Below are positions 46,007 to 55,206 of a DNA stretch of 64,000 nt, one piece after another. How positions within the stretch are numbered: position 1 is the first letter of the stretch; each line of letters begins with the position of its first letter. The notes under the pieces are model-generated. The model ran no database searches. It was not told the origin of the DNA and saw only the letters and a program-made list of their open reading frames with translations. The position numbers and the translations under genes were made by a program. The DNA is from Bacteroidetes bacterium 46-16 (lineage in GTDB: Bacteria > Bacteroidota > Bacteroidia > Chitinophagales > Chitinophagaceae), in contig MKUN01000002.1 in assembly GCA_001897835.1 (NCBI GenBank), positions 1 through 64,000 on the forward strand, read 5' to 3'.

Positions 46007-48121
46007 TTAGACCACATCGACCCATGCCCCGGTTTTAAGGCTGTCTATAGCGGCTATTGTTGCACGGGTGGTATTGACCAGTTCGTCAAAAGGAATGATC
46101 GGCGCATTCCCGGCTTTAATGCTCTTCATCAGGCGGACAAACTGTTCGGTATGTCCTTTATCCTGCCTCGAGGAGCTTGAAGAAAAGCCATTGAATCCAT
46201 AGCCTGTCAATTTGCGCCAGTTTTCCATAACAAGGGTGCGTTCCATACTATACACCTCAATGCGCTCTTTATCATAGGTCTTGCTGCCGTTCGAAAAATA
46301 ATTGATGACTGCATTGCTGCCATCTTCATATTGCAGCAGTATTGATGCATTATCGGTATTTTCTTCCGGTTGTGTACCGATAGCATTCATGCATACGGCC
46401 TTTACTTTGCTACCCGTAAAGTAACTGCACAGGTCAATAAAATGGCAGGCTTCTCCTAATATCCGGCCACCGCCCGATGCCATATCATGTACCCAGGAGT
46501 TAGCAGGTATAGCACCTGCATTCATAGTGGCAATAATATTCATAGGCGCATGTATATTTCCGATAAGCTTTTTCATTTTTTGTGCCAGCGGTGCAAAACG
46601 GCGATTGAACCCTACGGTTAGCGTTGTATTGCTTTGTTTCCAGGTATCGATTATCGCGTCCAGTTCTTCATGGGTCAGTGCCAGCGGCTTTTCTACAAAT
46701 ACGTGTTTGGCAGCTTTCAAAGCTTCAATACTCATATCGGCATGTTGTGCATGACGGGTAGTAATGAACACAGTATCTATATCAGGATCGTCCAGTATTT
46801 CATTAAGATCGCTCGATGCTTTGGATATGCCGAACTTTTTGGCAAGTATAGCGGCAGATAATCCGTTGGCACTGGCAATGGTCTTTACTTGTTCATTATT
46901 TCTTTTCAGCGTAGGTAATATTACGGCACTTGTAAAATTGCCTGCGCCTATGATACCAATGATGCCCTTTTGTGCACTAAGGTCCTTTTGCTTATAGGTA
47001 ATGGTACTTTGTTGAATTGTTTCAGCATATTCTATTATAGTGGCTATCCTTTTGGTAGCCGACATGTTGCTATATGCCTGTGCATAATTTTGCAAAGGGA
47101 TACGTTCTGAAATGAGCGAAGAAACATCAAGCTGTTTGCCGGAGATAGCTTCCAGTATCGCTTCGAAATTTCGTTTTTCGGTCCAGCGAACGAAACCGAT
47201 AGGGTAGTCATGGCCTTTTTGTTCGTAAGCAGGATCGTACCTGCCCGGGCCGTATGAGCAACTTACCTGGAAGGAAAGCTCTTTTTCGTAAAAGTCTGCC
47301 CTGTTCAGTTCAAGACCTATAACGCCTACAAGTACTATCCGGCCTCTTTTGCGCGACATGTTCGCCGCTTGTGCTATAATATCATTGTTCTTATTCGATG
47401 CTGTTATGATTACTGCATCGGCACCCGTATCTGTAGTGAGTGAATTGACCAGCTTTACCGGGTCGTTGATGCCGGGATTGGCTGCAATAATACCTTTCTG
47501 CGCAGCAAGGGCCAGTTTGTCTTCGTCATAGTCAAGGCCAATTACTTTGCAACCGTTAGCTTTCAGCAGTTGAGCGGTCATCTGCCCGATAAGGCCCAGT
47601 CCTACCACCACTACCGTTTCGCCAAAGGTCGGAGCAGCCAGCCGGATGCCTTGTAAGCCGATAGCACCAATTACCGTAAAAGCAGCTTCTTCATCGCTCA
47701 CATTGTCCGGTATCTTCGCAACGAGATTTTGTGGAACAGATACCACTTCTGCATGGGGCCCGTTGGAAACTACCCGGTCACCTATACTGAGCCCCGATAC
47801 CCCCTTGCCAATACCGATCACCACTCCGGCGTTGCTGTATCCTAAAGGAATAGGTTGGGAGAGCTTATTGACAACAGTATCTATGGTGGGTTTCAGGCCA
47901 TCGGTCTTGATCTTGTTCAGCACCATTTTTACCCTTTCGGGTTGTTGGCGGGCTTTACTGATCCACCCGGCCTTACCAAATTCTATCAGCATGCGCTCAG
48001 TACCCTGCGATACCAGGCTGCGGGTACTGCGTATAAGCACATATCCTCCCTTTATAGCCGGGACGGGTACTTCTTCCAGTATCGTATCGCCATTTTTGAG
48101 GTCCTGGATAATTTGCTTCAT
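46007..48121 (-). CDS. Two-domain oxidoreductase: zinc-type alcohol dehydrogenase fused to Gfo/Idh/MocA
   Basis: 704 residues. The first half (about 1-370) is a medium-chain dehydrogenase with its NAD site VVGLGLIGQMTAQLLKANG. The second half starts near residue 388 with the Rossmann motif GIIGAGNFTSAVILPTL and carries FVEKPLAL, the Gfo/Idh/MocA signature. Such fusions sit in bacterial exopolysaccharide and O-antigen clusters, next to glycosyltransferases and Gfo/Idh genes as here. They probably act on sugar nucleotides or a polysaccharide precursor, but the reaction is unknown. It has its own -7 word. Confidence 0.9.
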   Translation of the reverse strand: MKQIIQDLKNGDTILEEVPVPAIKGGYVLIRSTRSLVSQGTERMLIEFGKAGWISKARQQPERVKMVLNKIKTDGLKPTIDTVVNKLSQPIPLGYSNAGVVIGIGKGVSGLSIGDRVVSNGPHAEVVSVPQNLVAKIPDNVSDEEAAFTVIGAIGLQGIRLAAPTFGETVVVVGLGLIGQMTAQLLKANGCKVIGLDYDEDKLALAAQKGIIAANPGINDPVKLVNSLTTDTGADAVIITASNKNNDIIAQAANMSRKRGRIVLVGVIGLELNRADFYEKELSFQVSCSYGPGRYDPAYEQKGHDYPIGFVRWTEKRNFEAILEAISGKQLDVSSLISERIPLQNYAQAYSNMSATKRIATIIEYAETIQQSTITYKQKDLSAQKGIIGIIGAGNFTSAVILPTLKRNNEQVKTIASANGLSAAILAKKFGISKASSDLNEILDDPDIDTVFITTRHAQHADMSIEALKAAKHVFVEKPLALTHEELDAIIDTWKQSNTTLTVGFNRRFAPLAQKMKKLIGNIHAPMNIIATMNAGAIPANSWVHDMASGGGRILGEACHFIDLCSYFTGSKVKAVCMNAIGTQPEENTDNASILLQYEDGSNAVINYFSNGSKTYDKERIEVYSMERTLVMENWRKLTGYGFNGFSSSSSRQDKGHTEQFVRLMKSIKAGNAPIIPFDELVNTTRATIAAIDSLKTGAWVDVV

Positions 48122-48138
48122 ACGGGGGGTATAATTAG

Positions 48139-48146
48139 CAAAGATA
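48139..48146 (-). promoter_or_regulatory. Promoter -7 element for the two-domain oxidoreductase
   Basis: CAAAGATA on the plus strand, TAtcTTTG on the minus strand, 17 bases before the start at 48121. Confidence 0.5.
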
Positions 48147-48182
48147 CCTTTTCGGGTGGAATATGTATGCTGTCCCCGCGTC

Positions 48183-49319
48183 TTAGAAATTCAGTTCAAA
48201 TTCGGCTTGCGTAGCCTTGCTGCGCACCATATCCGTGATATGCAGCATAAGTGCTGTTGAAAGTTCTATCTCTCTCCAGTCGCGGCGCTGGTCTTTGGGT
48301 AGGAAGGGCTGGAGAATAGCCTTTTTGTGGCCTACATCCTTGGGGCGGTAACGTTTCCGGAACAAATGTTCGTCCTGCCAGATGCTCAGTTGCCTGAAAT
48401 CGTCCACTTTGGCTATTACATTGCCGCATTGCAGGTTAAGTGTTTCGTTGATACCTTCGAATGGCTCTGTACGTGATGTAATGATGATGTTTATAAGGTC
48501 ATTGTATTCAGTGGTGATGTTCACTGATATGTTGTCATCGGGTTCGTTAGTATCGGCATAGCCTAGTTGTATTTTATATTTCGATGGCACGTAACCTCTT
48601 GTATTCATTAGGTATACAGTAAGGTCAAGCCAATGGCTAAGGTTACCGCAAATGCGTGTGCCTTCTTCAGGGTCGCGGTACCAGTTGCCTGCGTCTATTA
48701 CATGGCCAGATATAAAATAACTGAGGGATATGGGCTTTTGCTTAGCAGTGATACAACTACTTATTTTTTGGATCGCAGGAGAGTAGGGCCTGTTGTAGCC
48801 TACATATACTTGTGCATTAGTATTCTTGATCGCCTGTTTCAGATCTGTAAACTGCTGCCAGTTTATACTGATCGGCTTTTCAATATACGTATTGATGCCT
48901 TTTTGTAATGCGGCTATAGCATAAGGCGTATGCGAGGCATGATTTGAGACTATATATAATAATTCAAGACCGGGTTGTTCTATTATTTCTTCAAAAGTAT
49001 TTGCATGGCTTTTAAAACCATAAAATTTTGCCAGGGCATCTCTTTTTTTAATATTAGGGTCATAAGCAGAAAGAAATACATCGCCTAACTTCCAATATAT
49101 AAAGTAGCAAATCGAAGAAAAGGAAAATTGACCGCAGCCTACAATAGAGATGAAGCGCTTCTTAGGTAAGCTGATACCTAATACAAGATGTTTTAATACT
49201 GGTTTTTGTAATCTGCCCGCTGCCTTTACCACTGATCTCCTGATGCCATAAATTTTAGTAAAGCGTAAAAGCTTCTTAATTTTTACAGCCAGCGGCATTT
49301 TTTCTAAGTCATCAGCCAT
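48183..49319 (-). CDS. Gfo/Idh/MocA family oxidoreductase
   Basis: 378 residues. ISIVGCGQFSFSSICYFIY is the NAD-binding site, preceded by about 55 basic and helical residues. YIEKPIS is the catalytic-region Lys-containing motif of the family. It is followed by the two-domain oxidoreductase and preceded by a glycosyltransferase gene, so it likely modifies a sugar nucleotide in surface polysaccharide synthesis. Specific substrate unknown. Confidence 0.87.
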   Translation of the reverse strand: MADDLEKMPLAVKIKKLLRFTKIYGIRRSVVKAAGRLQKPVLKHLVLGISLPKKRFISIVGCGQFSFSSICYFIYWKLGDVFLSAYDPNIKKRDALAKFYGFKSHANTFEEIIEQPGLELLYIVSNHASHTPYAIAALQKGINTYIEKPISINWQQFTDLKQAIKNTNAQVYVGYNRPYSPAIQKISSCITAKQKPISLSYFISGHVIDAGNWYRDPEEGTRICGNLSHWLDLTVYLMNTRGYVPSKYKIQLGYADTNEPDDNISVNITTEYNDLINIIITSRTEPFEGINETLNLQCGNVIAKVDDFRQLSIWQDEHLFRKRYRPKDVGHKKAILQPFLPKDQRRDWREIELSTALMLHITDMVRSKATQAEFELNF

Positions 49320-49364
49320 TCAACCTTTATTATAGCCATAGGATAAATCCTGCGCTAATTTATC

Positions 49365-50495
49365 TTATCTATTGCGAACTAAGTAATCTTTCATGACTTT
49401 TAATAATTTTTCGGCCCTTTGTGCGGCTGTTTCAAAACTTTTCAGACGTTTTTTACCATTTTCCACTAGTTTTTGCCCTAAATCAGGATTCTTTATAAGT
49501 TTTTCTATAGCATCTGCCGCCGCTTGCGGGTCAAAGGGGTCAAAGTACAAAGCTGCATCCTCGCAGATATCGTGGGCAAAATCCAGGTCTGATGTTAGGA
49601 TCGGGCGCTCCATGGCCATAGCCTCAGGATAAGCTGCGGTAAAAAACTCCAGGAAAGTGGGGCAGAAGAGGGCATTGGCATGGGTATATAATGCCGGGCA
49701 GTCTTCCGGTTTTTGCGGGCCGTGGTTTTTTAGCATGACATCTGCCTGCAACCCGGGAAAGGTATGTTTGAAATCTGCGTGTTTTAAGGTTAAATGAAAA
49801 ACACAATTTATTTTTCTTTCTCTTAATATAGGAATGAGTTTATTCAGCAGCTCCAGGTTTTTATGCGGATAATATGTGGTAATGTATATAAATGAATATT
49901 GAGCTTTCTGCTCCGGCGATGTTTTAAGTGCTTTTTCAAAAGTAGGGCCATAATTATTAGATATTACAGTAATGTTGTCACTGGCGATGCCTGTACTGCG
50001 TACTAATTTTTGTTTGGCGAGCTCAGTTTCAAGCCAAAAAATATCACCTTCCCTTTTCACCTGGCGCAGGGTCAGCTTTCTGCGTATGTGGTATTTGATC
50101 CGACCCATGAGTGTTGATAAGAGTATTCTTTGAGTATAAGGCGCATCATCAAATAAGATGACATTGGCAAAGCCAACAAGATGCGGGGCTTTAGGATGCC
50201 ATAATGCCGGCCCGAATACTGTGAATACTATATCGGGTTTTATTTTCTGTTCAAGTGCGGATAGCTTTCTTCCAAATGTCAGCATAGACAATGGGGTATC
50301 TGTAGGGCTTTGCTTAAAAGGGTAAAAATGAAAATTAGGTGGATATTTTATATGCTCAATGATCGCACTTAATTGCGCCGACAGGAAGATATGATATTCA
50401 TGCTCTTCAAATCGCCTGAATTCATCCAACAGCGAATAAGCAACCTGTAGGGCGCCCCCCATTCTCAGGTTGGTAGTGTTAATGATCAGCTTCAT
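49365..50495 (-). CDS. GT4-type glycosyltransferase
   Basis: About 376 residues, GT-B fold. The start used (50495) gives MKLIINTTNLRMGGALQVAY; a longer frame would overlap the promoter. The C-terminal half contains the nucleotide-sugar binding region (MAMERPILTSDLDFAHDICED, YFDPFDPQAAADAIEKL). It transfers a sugar in polysaccharide assembly. It starts the minus-strand series with Gfo/Idh and two-domain oxidoreductase genes. Confidence 0.87.
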   Translation of the reverse strand: MKLIINTTNLRMGGALQVAYSLLDEFRRFEEHEYHIFLSAQLSAIIEHIKYPPNFHFYPFKQSPTDTPLSMLTFGRKLSALEQKIKPDIVFTVFGPALWHPKAPHLVGFANVILFDDAPYTQRILLSTLMGRIKYHIRRKLTLRQVKREGDIFWLETELAKQKLVRSTGIASDNITVISNNYGPTFEKALKTSPEQKAQYSFIYITTYYPHKNLELLNKLIPILRERKINCVFHLTLKHADFKHTFPGLQADVMLKNHGPQKPEDCPALYTHANALFCPTFLEFFTAAYPEAMAMERPILTSDLDFAHDICEDAALYFDPFDPQAAADAIEKLIKNPDLGQKLVENGKKRLKSFETAAQRAEKLLKVMKDYLVRNR

Positions 50496-50528
50496 TGAGC
50501 AGGAATAATTATCATGTTTGGTTACGAA

Positions 50529-50562
50529 CAAATGTACATATAGCAGGTCAGTATTAATACAA
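50529..50562 (-). promoter_or_regulatory. Promoter (TTG-N23-TAcaTTTG) for the glycosyltransferase gene
   Basis: On the minus strand TTG (50562-50560), a 23-base spacer, then TACATTTG (50536-50529). It lies 33 bases before the start at 50495. Confidence 0.55.
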
Positions 50563-50594
50563 TACTATCCTTTTCAAGTATTTTTACCCGGTAA

Positions 50595-51683
50595 ATGGCT
50601 GGAAACAAAAAAATACTCTTCTTATATGCACATGTGCAGCCATTCTTATTGGCCGGTATCGGCAGGCTGATCGCAAAATATAATGCTGAGGTGCTTATCA
50701 TTTGCTGGCCTAAAGCAGACATGTCGCCTACCGATATCACAGCGAATGAAAAAATATCCTTCCTCTTTAAGACTGGGGATAACACTAAAACCATAAAAGA
50801 TGCGATCCTCAATTTTGACCCCGATGTGGTATACAATGTAGGCTGGATGGATAAAGACTATTTGCGTTGGTGTTATATGTTCAAAAAGTTGGGCAAGGTG
50901 AATATTATGGCTATGGACACGCAATGGCAGGCTACGCTTAAGCAAAGGATAAACTGTATCCTGGGCAGGTTCATCTTTAAATCGCTATTTTCCTATGCAT
51001 GGGTGCCGGGACCTTTACAATATAGTTATGCCCGCAGGTTGGGCTTTGACGTTGAGCATATACTTAATAACGTATATGCTGTTGATACAAACCTCTTCAG
51101 AAATGTCTACCAAAAGTTTCTGCCCCTGAAGAAGCTGCATTACCCAAGGGCCTTTTTATATGCCGGCAGGCTGGTAGAACATAAATTCGGTTCATTGCTC
51201 AGGGCATTCAGTACATTGAGCAAGGCAGAAAAAGCAGGATGGAAATTAATAGTGGCCGGGAAAGGCCCGATGGAAGACAGCCCGCCTATGCAAGCTGAAG
51301 ATATTATTTATAAAGGCTTTTTACAGCATACTGAGCTAGCTGCCCTGGCTGGCGAGGCTGGTGTGTTTTGTTTGCTGAGTACCGAAGAACCATGGGGCAT
51401 GGTGATACAGGAATTTGCCGCAGCAGGATTACCCATATTGGCTTCAACGCAGTGCGGTGCAGCACATACTTTTGTAAAAGAAGGGGTAAATGGTTACACC
51501 TGCGATGGTAATGATATAGACGGCATAAAAAGACTTTTATTGAAAATGATCGGCAAAGACAGCAGTGAATTGCTGGCAATGGGTGAAAAGAGCATGCAAC
51601 TTGCTGTACCGGTTAACTCCGAACTGTGGGCCGATACACTTATGAGTGTGCTAGCAGAGGGCAAGGACCAGCAACATCAATAG
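50595..51683 (+). CDS. GT4-type glycosyltransferase (divergent from the previous one)
   Basis: 362 residues, GT-B fold. LYAGRLVEHKFGSLLRAF and STEEPWGMVIQEFAAAGLPI with a following CGAAHTFVKEG are the sugar-nucleotide binding signatures of GT4 enzymes. The N-terminal acceptor domain is less typical. TAttTTTA lies about 20 bases upstream as a weak -7 word. It is the only plus-strand gene of this cluster, and its last 33 bases overlap the end of the SDR gene on the other strand. Confidence 0.85.
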   Translation: MAGNKKILFLYAHVQPFLLAGIGRLIAKYNAEVLIICWPKADMSPTDITANEKISFLFKTGDNTKTIKDAILNFDPDVVYNVGWMDKDYLRWCYMFKKLGKVNIMAMDTQWQATLKQRINCILGRFIFKSLFSYAWVPGPLQYSYARRLGFDVEHILNNVYAVDTNLFRNVYQKFLPLKKLHYPRAFLYAGRLVEHKFGSLLRAFSTLSKAEKAGWKLIVAGKGPMEDSPPMQAEDIIYKGFLQHTELAALAGEAGVFCLLSTEEPWGMVIQEFAAAGLPILASTQCGAAHTFVKEGVNGYTCDGNDIDGIKRLLLKMIGKDSSELLAMGEKSMQLAVPVNSELWADTLMSVLAEGKDQQHQ

Positions 51684-52661
51684 CACAAATAACACGGTAG
51701 CGACTACTGCTGCCTGCCTGTGCATACTGATCCATAATAAGGAGCTTCTATTTGTCGCCACTTTTTCAAACCCTCCGTAAGCCCCCCTGTCTTCAGGCAC
51801 CGGTTCCCACAGGTTATTTTTGCGGTCAGGATCTACCGGCTCATTGGTCTGCTGTCCTTTATAACCGGTCCTTGCCAGGTAATGGTCCAGGTATGCGGGC
51901 CATATCTTATTCCCTATAATGGACTCAAAGGTTGGAAATCCCACCCATATGGTTCTGCGTTTATGCCCTGCAGATGCTGCGAAGATAACGGCCCGTGCAG
52001 CTACTTCAGGCTCATATACTTTACCCATAGGTTTGGGCTTATTCGGCAGGCGGCTTTTCACCCAGCCAAATTGGGTGGTATTCATGGCGGGTAGTTCTAT
52101 CATGGTAAGCTTGATCTTACTGTCATCGTGTATCAGCTCAGAGCGCAATGAATCAAAGAATCCCTGTATGCCATGCTTGGCACTGCAATAGGCCGATTGT
52201 AAAGGTATGCCTCGGTATGCAAGCGCGGAACCGATCAGTATAATGGTGCCTTTATCCCTGGGCAGCATTCTTTTTAATGCGCTCATAGTGCCATATACCT
52301 GCCCCATTAGGGTCACATCTATCACTCTTTTAAACTCTGCAGGCGCTATGTTCTTCATGGGGGCAAAAACGCTGTTCATGGCATTGTTTACCCAGACATC
52401 TATAGACCCGAATGTTTCCTCGGCTTTAACAGCCGCCGCTTCCACTTGTTCCGCATCCGATACATCGGTTACTATGGTTAGCGCCTCAGCACCGGTCGCT
52501 TCCACTTCTCTTTTTGCGCCGGCCAGGCCTTCTGCACCACGGGCCAGCAATACTACTTTTGCACCCTGCTTGCCAAACTCCCTGGCCACAACCCTTCCAA
52601 GTCCCCCGGACGCACCGGTGACTACCACCACTTTGTCCTGAAATTCGGATGTATTTTTCAT
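51651..52661 (-). CDS. SDR-family oxidoreductase with C-terminal membrane anchor
   Basis: About 336 residues. VVVTGASGGLGRVVA is the dinucleotide site, NNAMNS the central motif, and YCSAK the catalytic YxxxK. A hydrophobic segment at the very C-terminus (VVATVLFVLLMLLVLAL) anchors it in a membrane. The start used, 52661, lies one base after the stop of the upstream VKOR/SPW gene; a start 10 codons earlier would overlap it. Probably cotranscribed. Substrate unknown. Confidence 0.87.
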   Translation of the reverse strand: MKNTSEFQDKVVVVTGASGGLGRVVAREFGKQGAKVVLLARGAEGLAGAKREVEATGAEALTIVTDVSDAEQVEAAAVKAEETFGSIDVWVNNAMNSVFAPMKNIAPAEFKRVIDVTLMGQVYGTMSALKRMLPRDKGTIILIGSALAYRGIPLQSAYCSAKHGIQGFFDSLRSELIHDDSKIKLTMIELPAMNTTQFGWVKSRLPNKPKPMGKVYEPEVAARAVIFAASAGHKRRTIWVGFPTFESIIGNKIWPAYLDHYLARTGYKGQQTNEPVDPDRKNNLWEPVPEDRGAYGGFEKVATNRSSLLWISMHRQAAVVATVLFVLLMLLVLALC

Positions 52662-52662
52662 T

Positions 52663-54186
52663 TTATCGAATGTATTTATCCCAAAGGCCATAGCGTTCTT
52701 TTATGGAACCCCTGGGGATAGCCAGCGCAATGACCGTGCATCCGGCTATGGTGTCAATAATAGAAAGTGTTAGGGAGGGATTATTGATCAACCAGGGCAG
52801 TACCGCAAGGCAAAGCCCGGTAAGTATATTGGCAAACCTGGATGTGCGAATTACTTCTGCCATGCTAATAACAGATACCACTACGATCAATGCACCGCAT
52901 AGGTGATTTAAGTCGGCTATCGGCGCCTGTATATTGATATTAAATTGAGCAGGTGCAAACATGAGGTATATACCCAAAAACATGGAGGAGAGCAGTGTCC
53001 AGGGGGCTCTCATACCCCATACAGATGAGGCGGAAACTTTTACGGGCTTTGCATGAAAATGATGCATGGGTTCTGTACGCTCATCCATCTGTTTGCTAAC
53101 GGGTGTTCCGCCTTTCCAGAACACAGGCCAGAAACGTTCGCCATTTCTTCTTGCCTGTACTATATGTTGTCCCATTGCGATCACTTCATCAACTTCCAGC
53201 GGTATCATGGGCAGCATAACAGCTGCTGCCAACAGGCAATAAGTGCACCATGCACCAACTGTTATGGGTTGCGATATGACCAGGAATATATGTACGAGGC
53301 CAAGCGGTATTACCAATATCCCAAAGAAGCACACCATCCACGGCATGGTGCGCCAGCGTGCGGGGCCACCCATCCAGCCCATGAGGAATTCGAACGTATA
53401 AGCAAGTGCTCCCAGTGCCGCATCCGATACAGGCAATGAACGCGACATTGAGGAGGTCAGCACCTGCTCACTTTGCGCGCCGAAAAAAGGATCTGTAATA
53501 TGGTTTATATATCCCAGTTGATACGCAGCAAGGTATCGCGATACCACAAAGCCAAGAAAACCAGTTGCTATCATAATACCCCGTTGTGGCCAGCTCGAAG
53601 GATTATAACTCCATCCGTCAGGCGTATTTGCCCCCATCTTCATATAGAGTACCATGCCGGGCATACCGGGTATAAGTATGGAGAGCGACATGACCAGTAT
53701 CCCGATCATGGTGTCATTCATATAAATGAATGCAGATGGTGCCCAAAATATCACAGGGGCTATACTAAGCCATATACCAATAAGGCAACAGGCCCAAAGG
53801 CTAAAAGTATTACGGGGCGATAATGCGCGCAGCGAGAAGAATATCAGCAATGCCCCGCTCACAATATCGTTCCATATGAAAAAATTAACACGATCTTTCA
53901 ACGGCAGCCATACACTTCTGCCACCTGCAGGCAGTACGGTATTTTGGGCGTAGCTGAAGGTAACAGGAGAGAGCAGCAGCCATATACCTAATAACATCAG
54001 CATCCAATATACCCACAAGGTATTTGCATGGTGTTCTTTCAGCTTTTCATATTTCTCCTGCTGATCATTGTCCTTTTTATTGTCTGTGGCAGATTTGTGC
54101 GTAGGTCTGCTGACTCCTCTTTGTGGCATAGGAGCATTTTTTGTACTGCGTATCGTTTGCCTGTTATTTTTTGAAGGATCGGGCAT
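52663..54186 (-). CDS. VKOR-like domain flanked by SPW repeats, membrane protein
   Basis: 507 residues, about 11 membrane segments. SPW-type repeats occur at about residues 57-180 (GIWLLLSPVTF, GIWLSIAPVIFW) and again after 390 (IYLMFAPAQFN). In between (about 200-345) a vitamin K epoxide reductase-like unit has SEQVLTSSMSRSLPVSDAALGALAY and the redox pair Cys314/Cys317 in AWCTYCLLAA. The loop cysteines expected before VLTSS in typical VKOR/DsbB-like enzymes are absent. It may keep a single redox site for thiol chemistry in the membrane. The N-terminal 50 residues are polar and Lys-rich. It is cotranscribed with the SDR gene. Confidence 0.75.
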   Translation of the reverse strand: MPDPSKNNRQTIRSTKNAPMPQRGVSRPTHKSATDNKKDNDQQEKYEKLKEHHANTLWVYWMLMLLGIWLLLSPVTFSYAQNTVLPAGGRSVWLPLKDRVNFFIWNDIVSGALLIFFSLRALSPRNTFSLWACCLIGIWLSIAPVIFWAPSAFIYMNDTMIGILVMSLSILIPGMPGMVLYMKMGANTPDGWSYNPSSWPQRGIMIATGFLGFVVSRYLAAYQLGYINHITDPFFGAQSEQVLTSSMSRSLPVSDAALGALAYTFEFLMGWMGGPARWRTMPWMVCFFGILVIPLGLVHIFLVISQPITVGAWCTYCLLAAAVMLPMIPLEVDEVIAMGQHIVQARRNGERFWPVFWKGGTPVSKQMDERTEPMHHFHAKPVKVSASSVWGMRAPWTLLSSMFLGIYLMFAPAQFNINIQAPIADLNHLCGALIVVVSVISMAEVIRTSRFANILTGLCLAVLPWLINNPSLTLSIIDTIAGCTVIALAIPRGSIKERYGLWDKYIR

Positions 54187-54321
54187 ATTTTATTACCAGG
54201 ATCAGGATAATCGGGCAAAAAAATCATGCCTTTAAACTTGCCCGGTAATAATTCGGAAGTTATATATCTGCTTTTTGCAGCAGGGATATCTTTTGAGGAA
54301 TTAAATAAGGGGCCGTAAGCT

Positions 54322-55203
54322 TTACAGTTTGCTTAAACTGTCTTCGGCAGCTATATCATGCAGGTAAGTACCATAGCCACTTTTCAGGTATTTGTCACCC
54401 AATGCCTTCAATTGTTGCTTGTCAATGAAACCGCAACGGTAAGCGATCTCTTCGATACAGCCTACTTTAAGGCCCTGCCGTTTTTCTATTACTTCTATGA
54501 ACTGTCCTGCTTCCTGTAGTGAGTCGAACGTACCCGTATCGAGCCATGCAGTGCCGCGGTCCAGCACACCAACTTCCAGTTTGCCTTTTTGCAGGTAGGT
54601 CTTATTCACGTCAGTTATTTCCAGTTCGCCACGGTGCGATGGTTTTATGTTCTGCGCTATTTTCACTACTTCATTATCATAGAAGTACAGCCCCGGCACA
54701 GCAAAGTTAGACTTTGGTTTCTCCGGCTTTTCTTCGATGCTCAATACCCTGTATTCATGATCAAATTCTACTACGCCGTAACGTTCAGGGTCTTTCACCT
54801 GGTAGGCAAAAACTACCGCGCCATCCGGGTTTACTTTTTCTTTCAGTAAAGTACCCATTCCTGAACCATAGAAAATATTGTCACCCAATATCAGCGCCAC
54901 AGGATCATCGCCGATAAAATCCGCACCCAGTATAAAGGCCTGGGCAAGACCTTCAGGTTTGGGCTGCACTATATATTCAAAACGGCAGCCGATCTCTTTG
55001 CCGTCACCAAGCAGTTTTTTAAATGCAGCCTGGTCTTCTGGAGTTGTGATGACAAGTATTTCATTAATGCCCGCCAGCATAAGGGTTGAGAGCGGGTAAT
55101 AGATCATAGGTTTATCATACACCGGCATCAATTGCTTGCTCACGGCTATGGTGAGTGGATACAACCTGGTTCCTGAACCGCCTGCCAGTATGATGCCTTT
55201 CAT
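54322..55203 (-). CDS. rfbA: Glucose-1-phosphate thymidylyltransferase
   Basis: 293 residues, the usual length. [20 protein letters not shown] is the nucleotide-binding P-loop-like start; [13 protein letters not shown] and DNIFYGSGM are also canonical. It makes dTDP-glucose from glucose-1-phosphate and dTTP, the first step of dTDP-rhamnose and related sugars. It follows rfbB with a 3-base gap. RfbC and RfbD are not encoded in this window. Confidence 0.96.
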   Translation of the reverse strand: MKGIILAGGSGTRLYPLTIAVSKQLMPVYDKPMIYYPLSTLMLAGINEILVITTPEDQAAFKKLLGDGKEIGCRFEYIVQPKPEGLAQAFILGADFIGDDPVALILGDNIFYGSGMGTLLKEKVNPDGAVVFAYQVKDPERYGVVEFDHEYRVLSIEEKPEKPKSNFAVPGLYFYDNEVVKIAQNIKPSHRGELEITDVNKTYLQKGKLEVGVLDRGTAWLDTGTFDSLQEAGQFIEVIEKRQGLKVGCIEEIAYRCGFIDKQQLKALGDKYLKSGYGTYLHDIAAEDSLSKL

Positions 55204-55206
55204 ATT

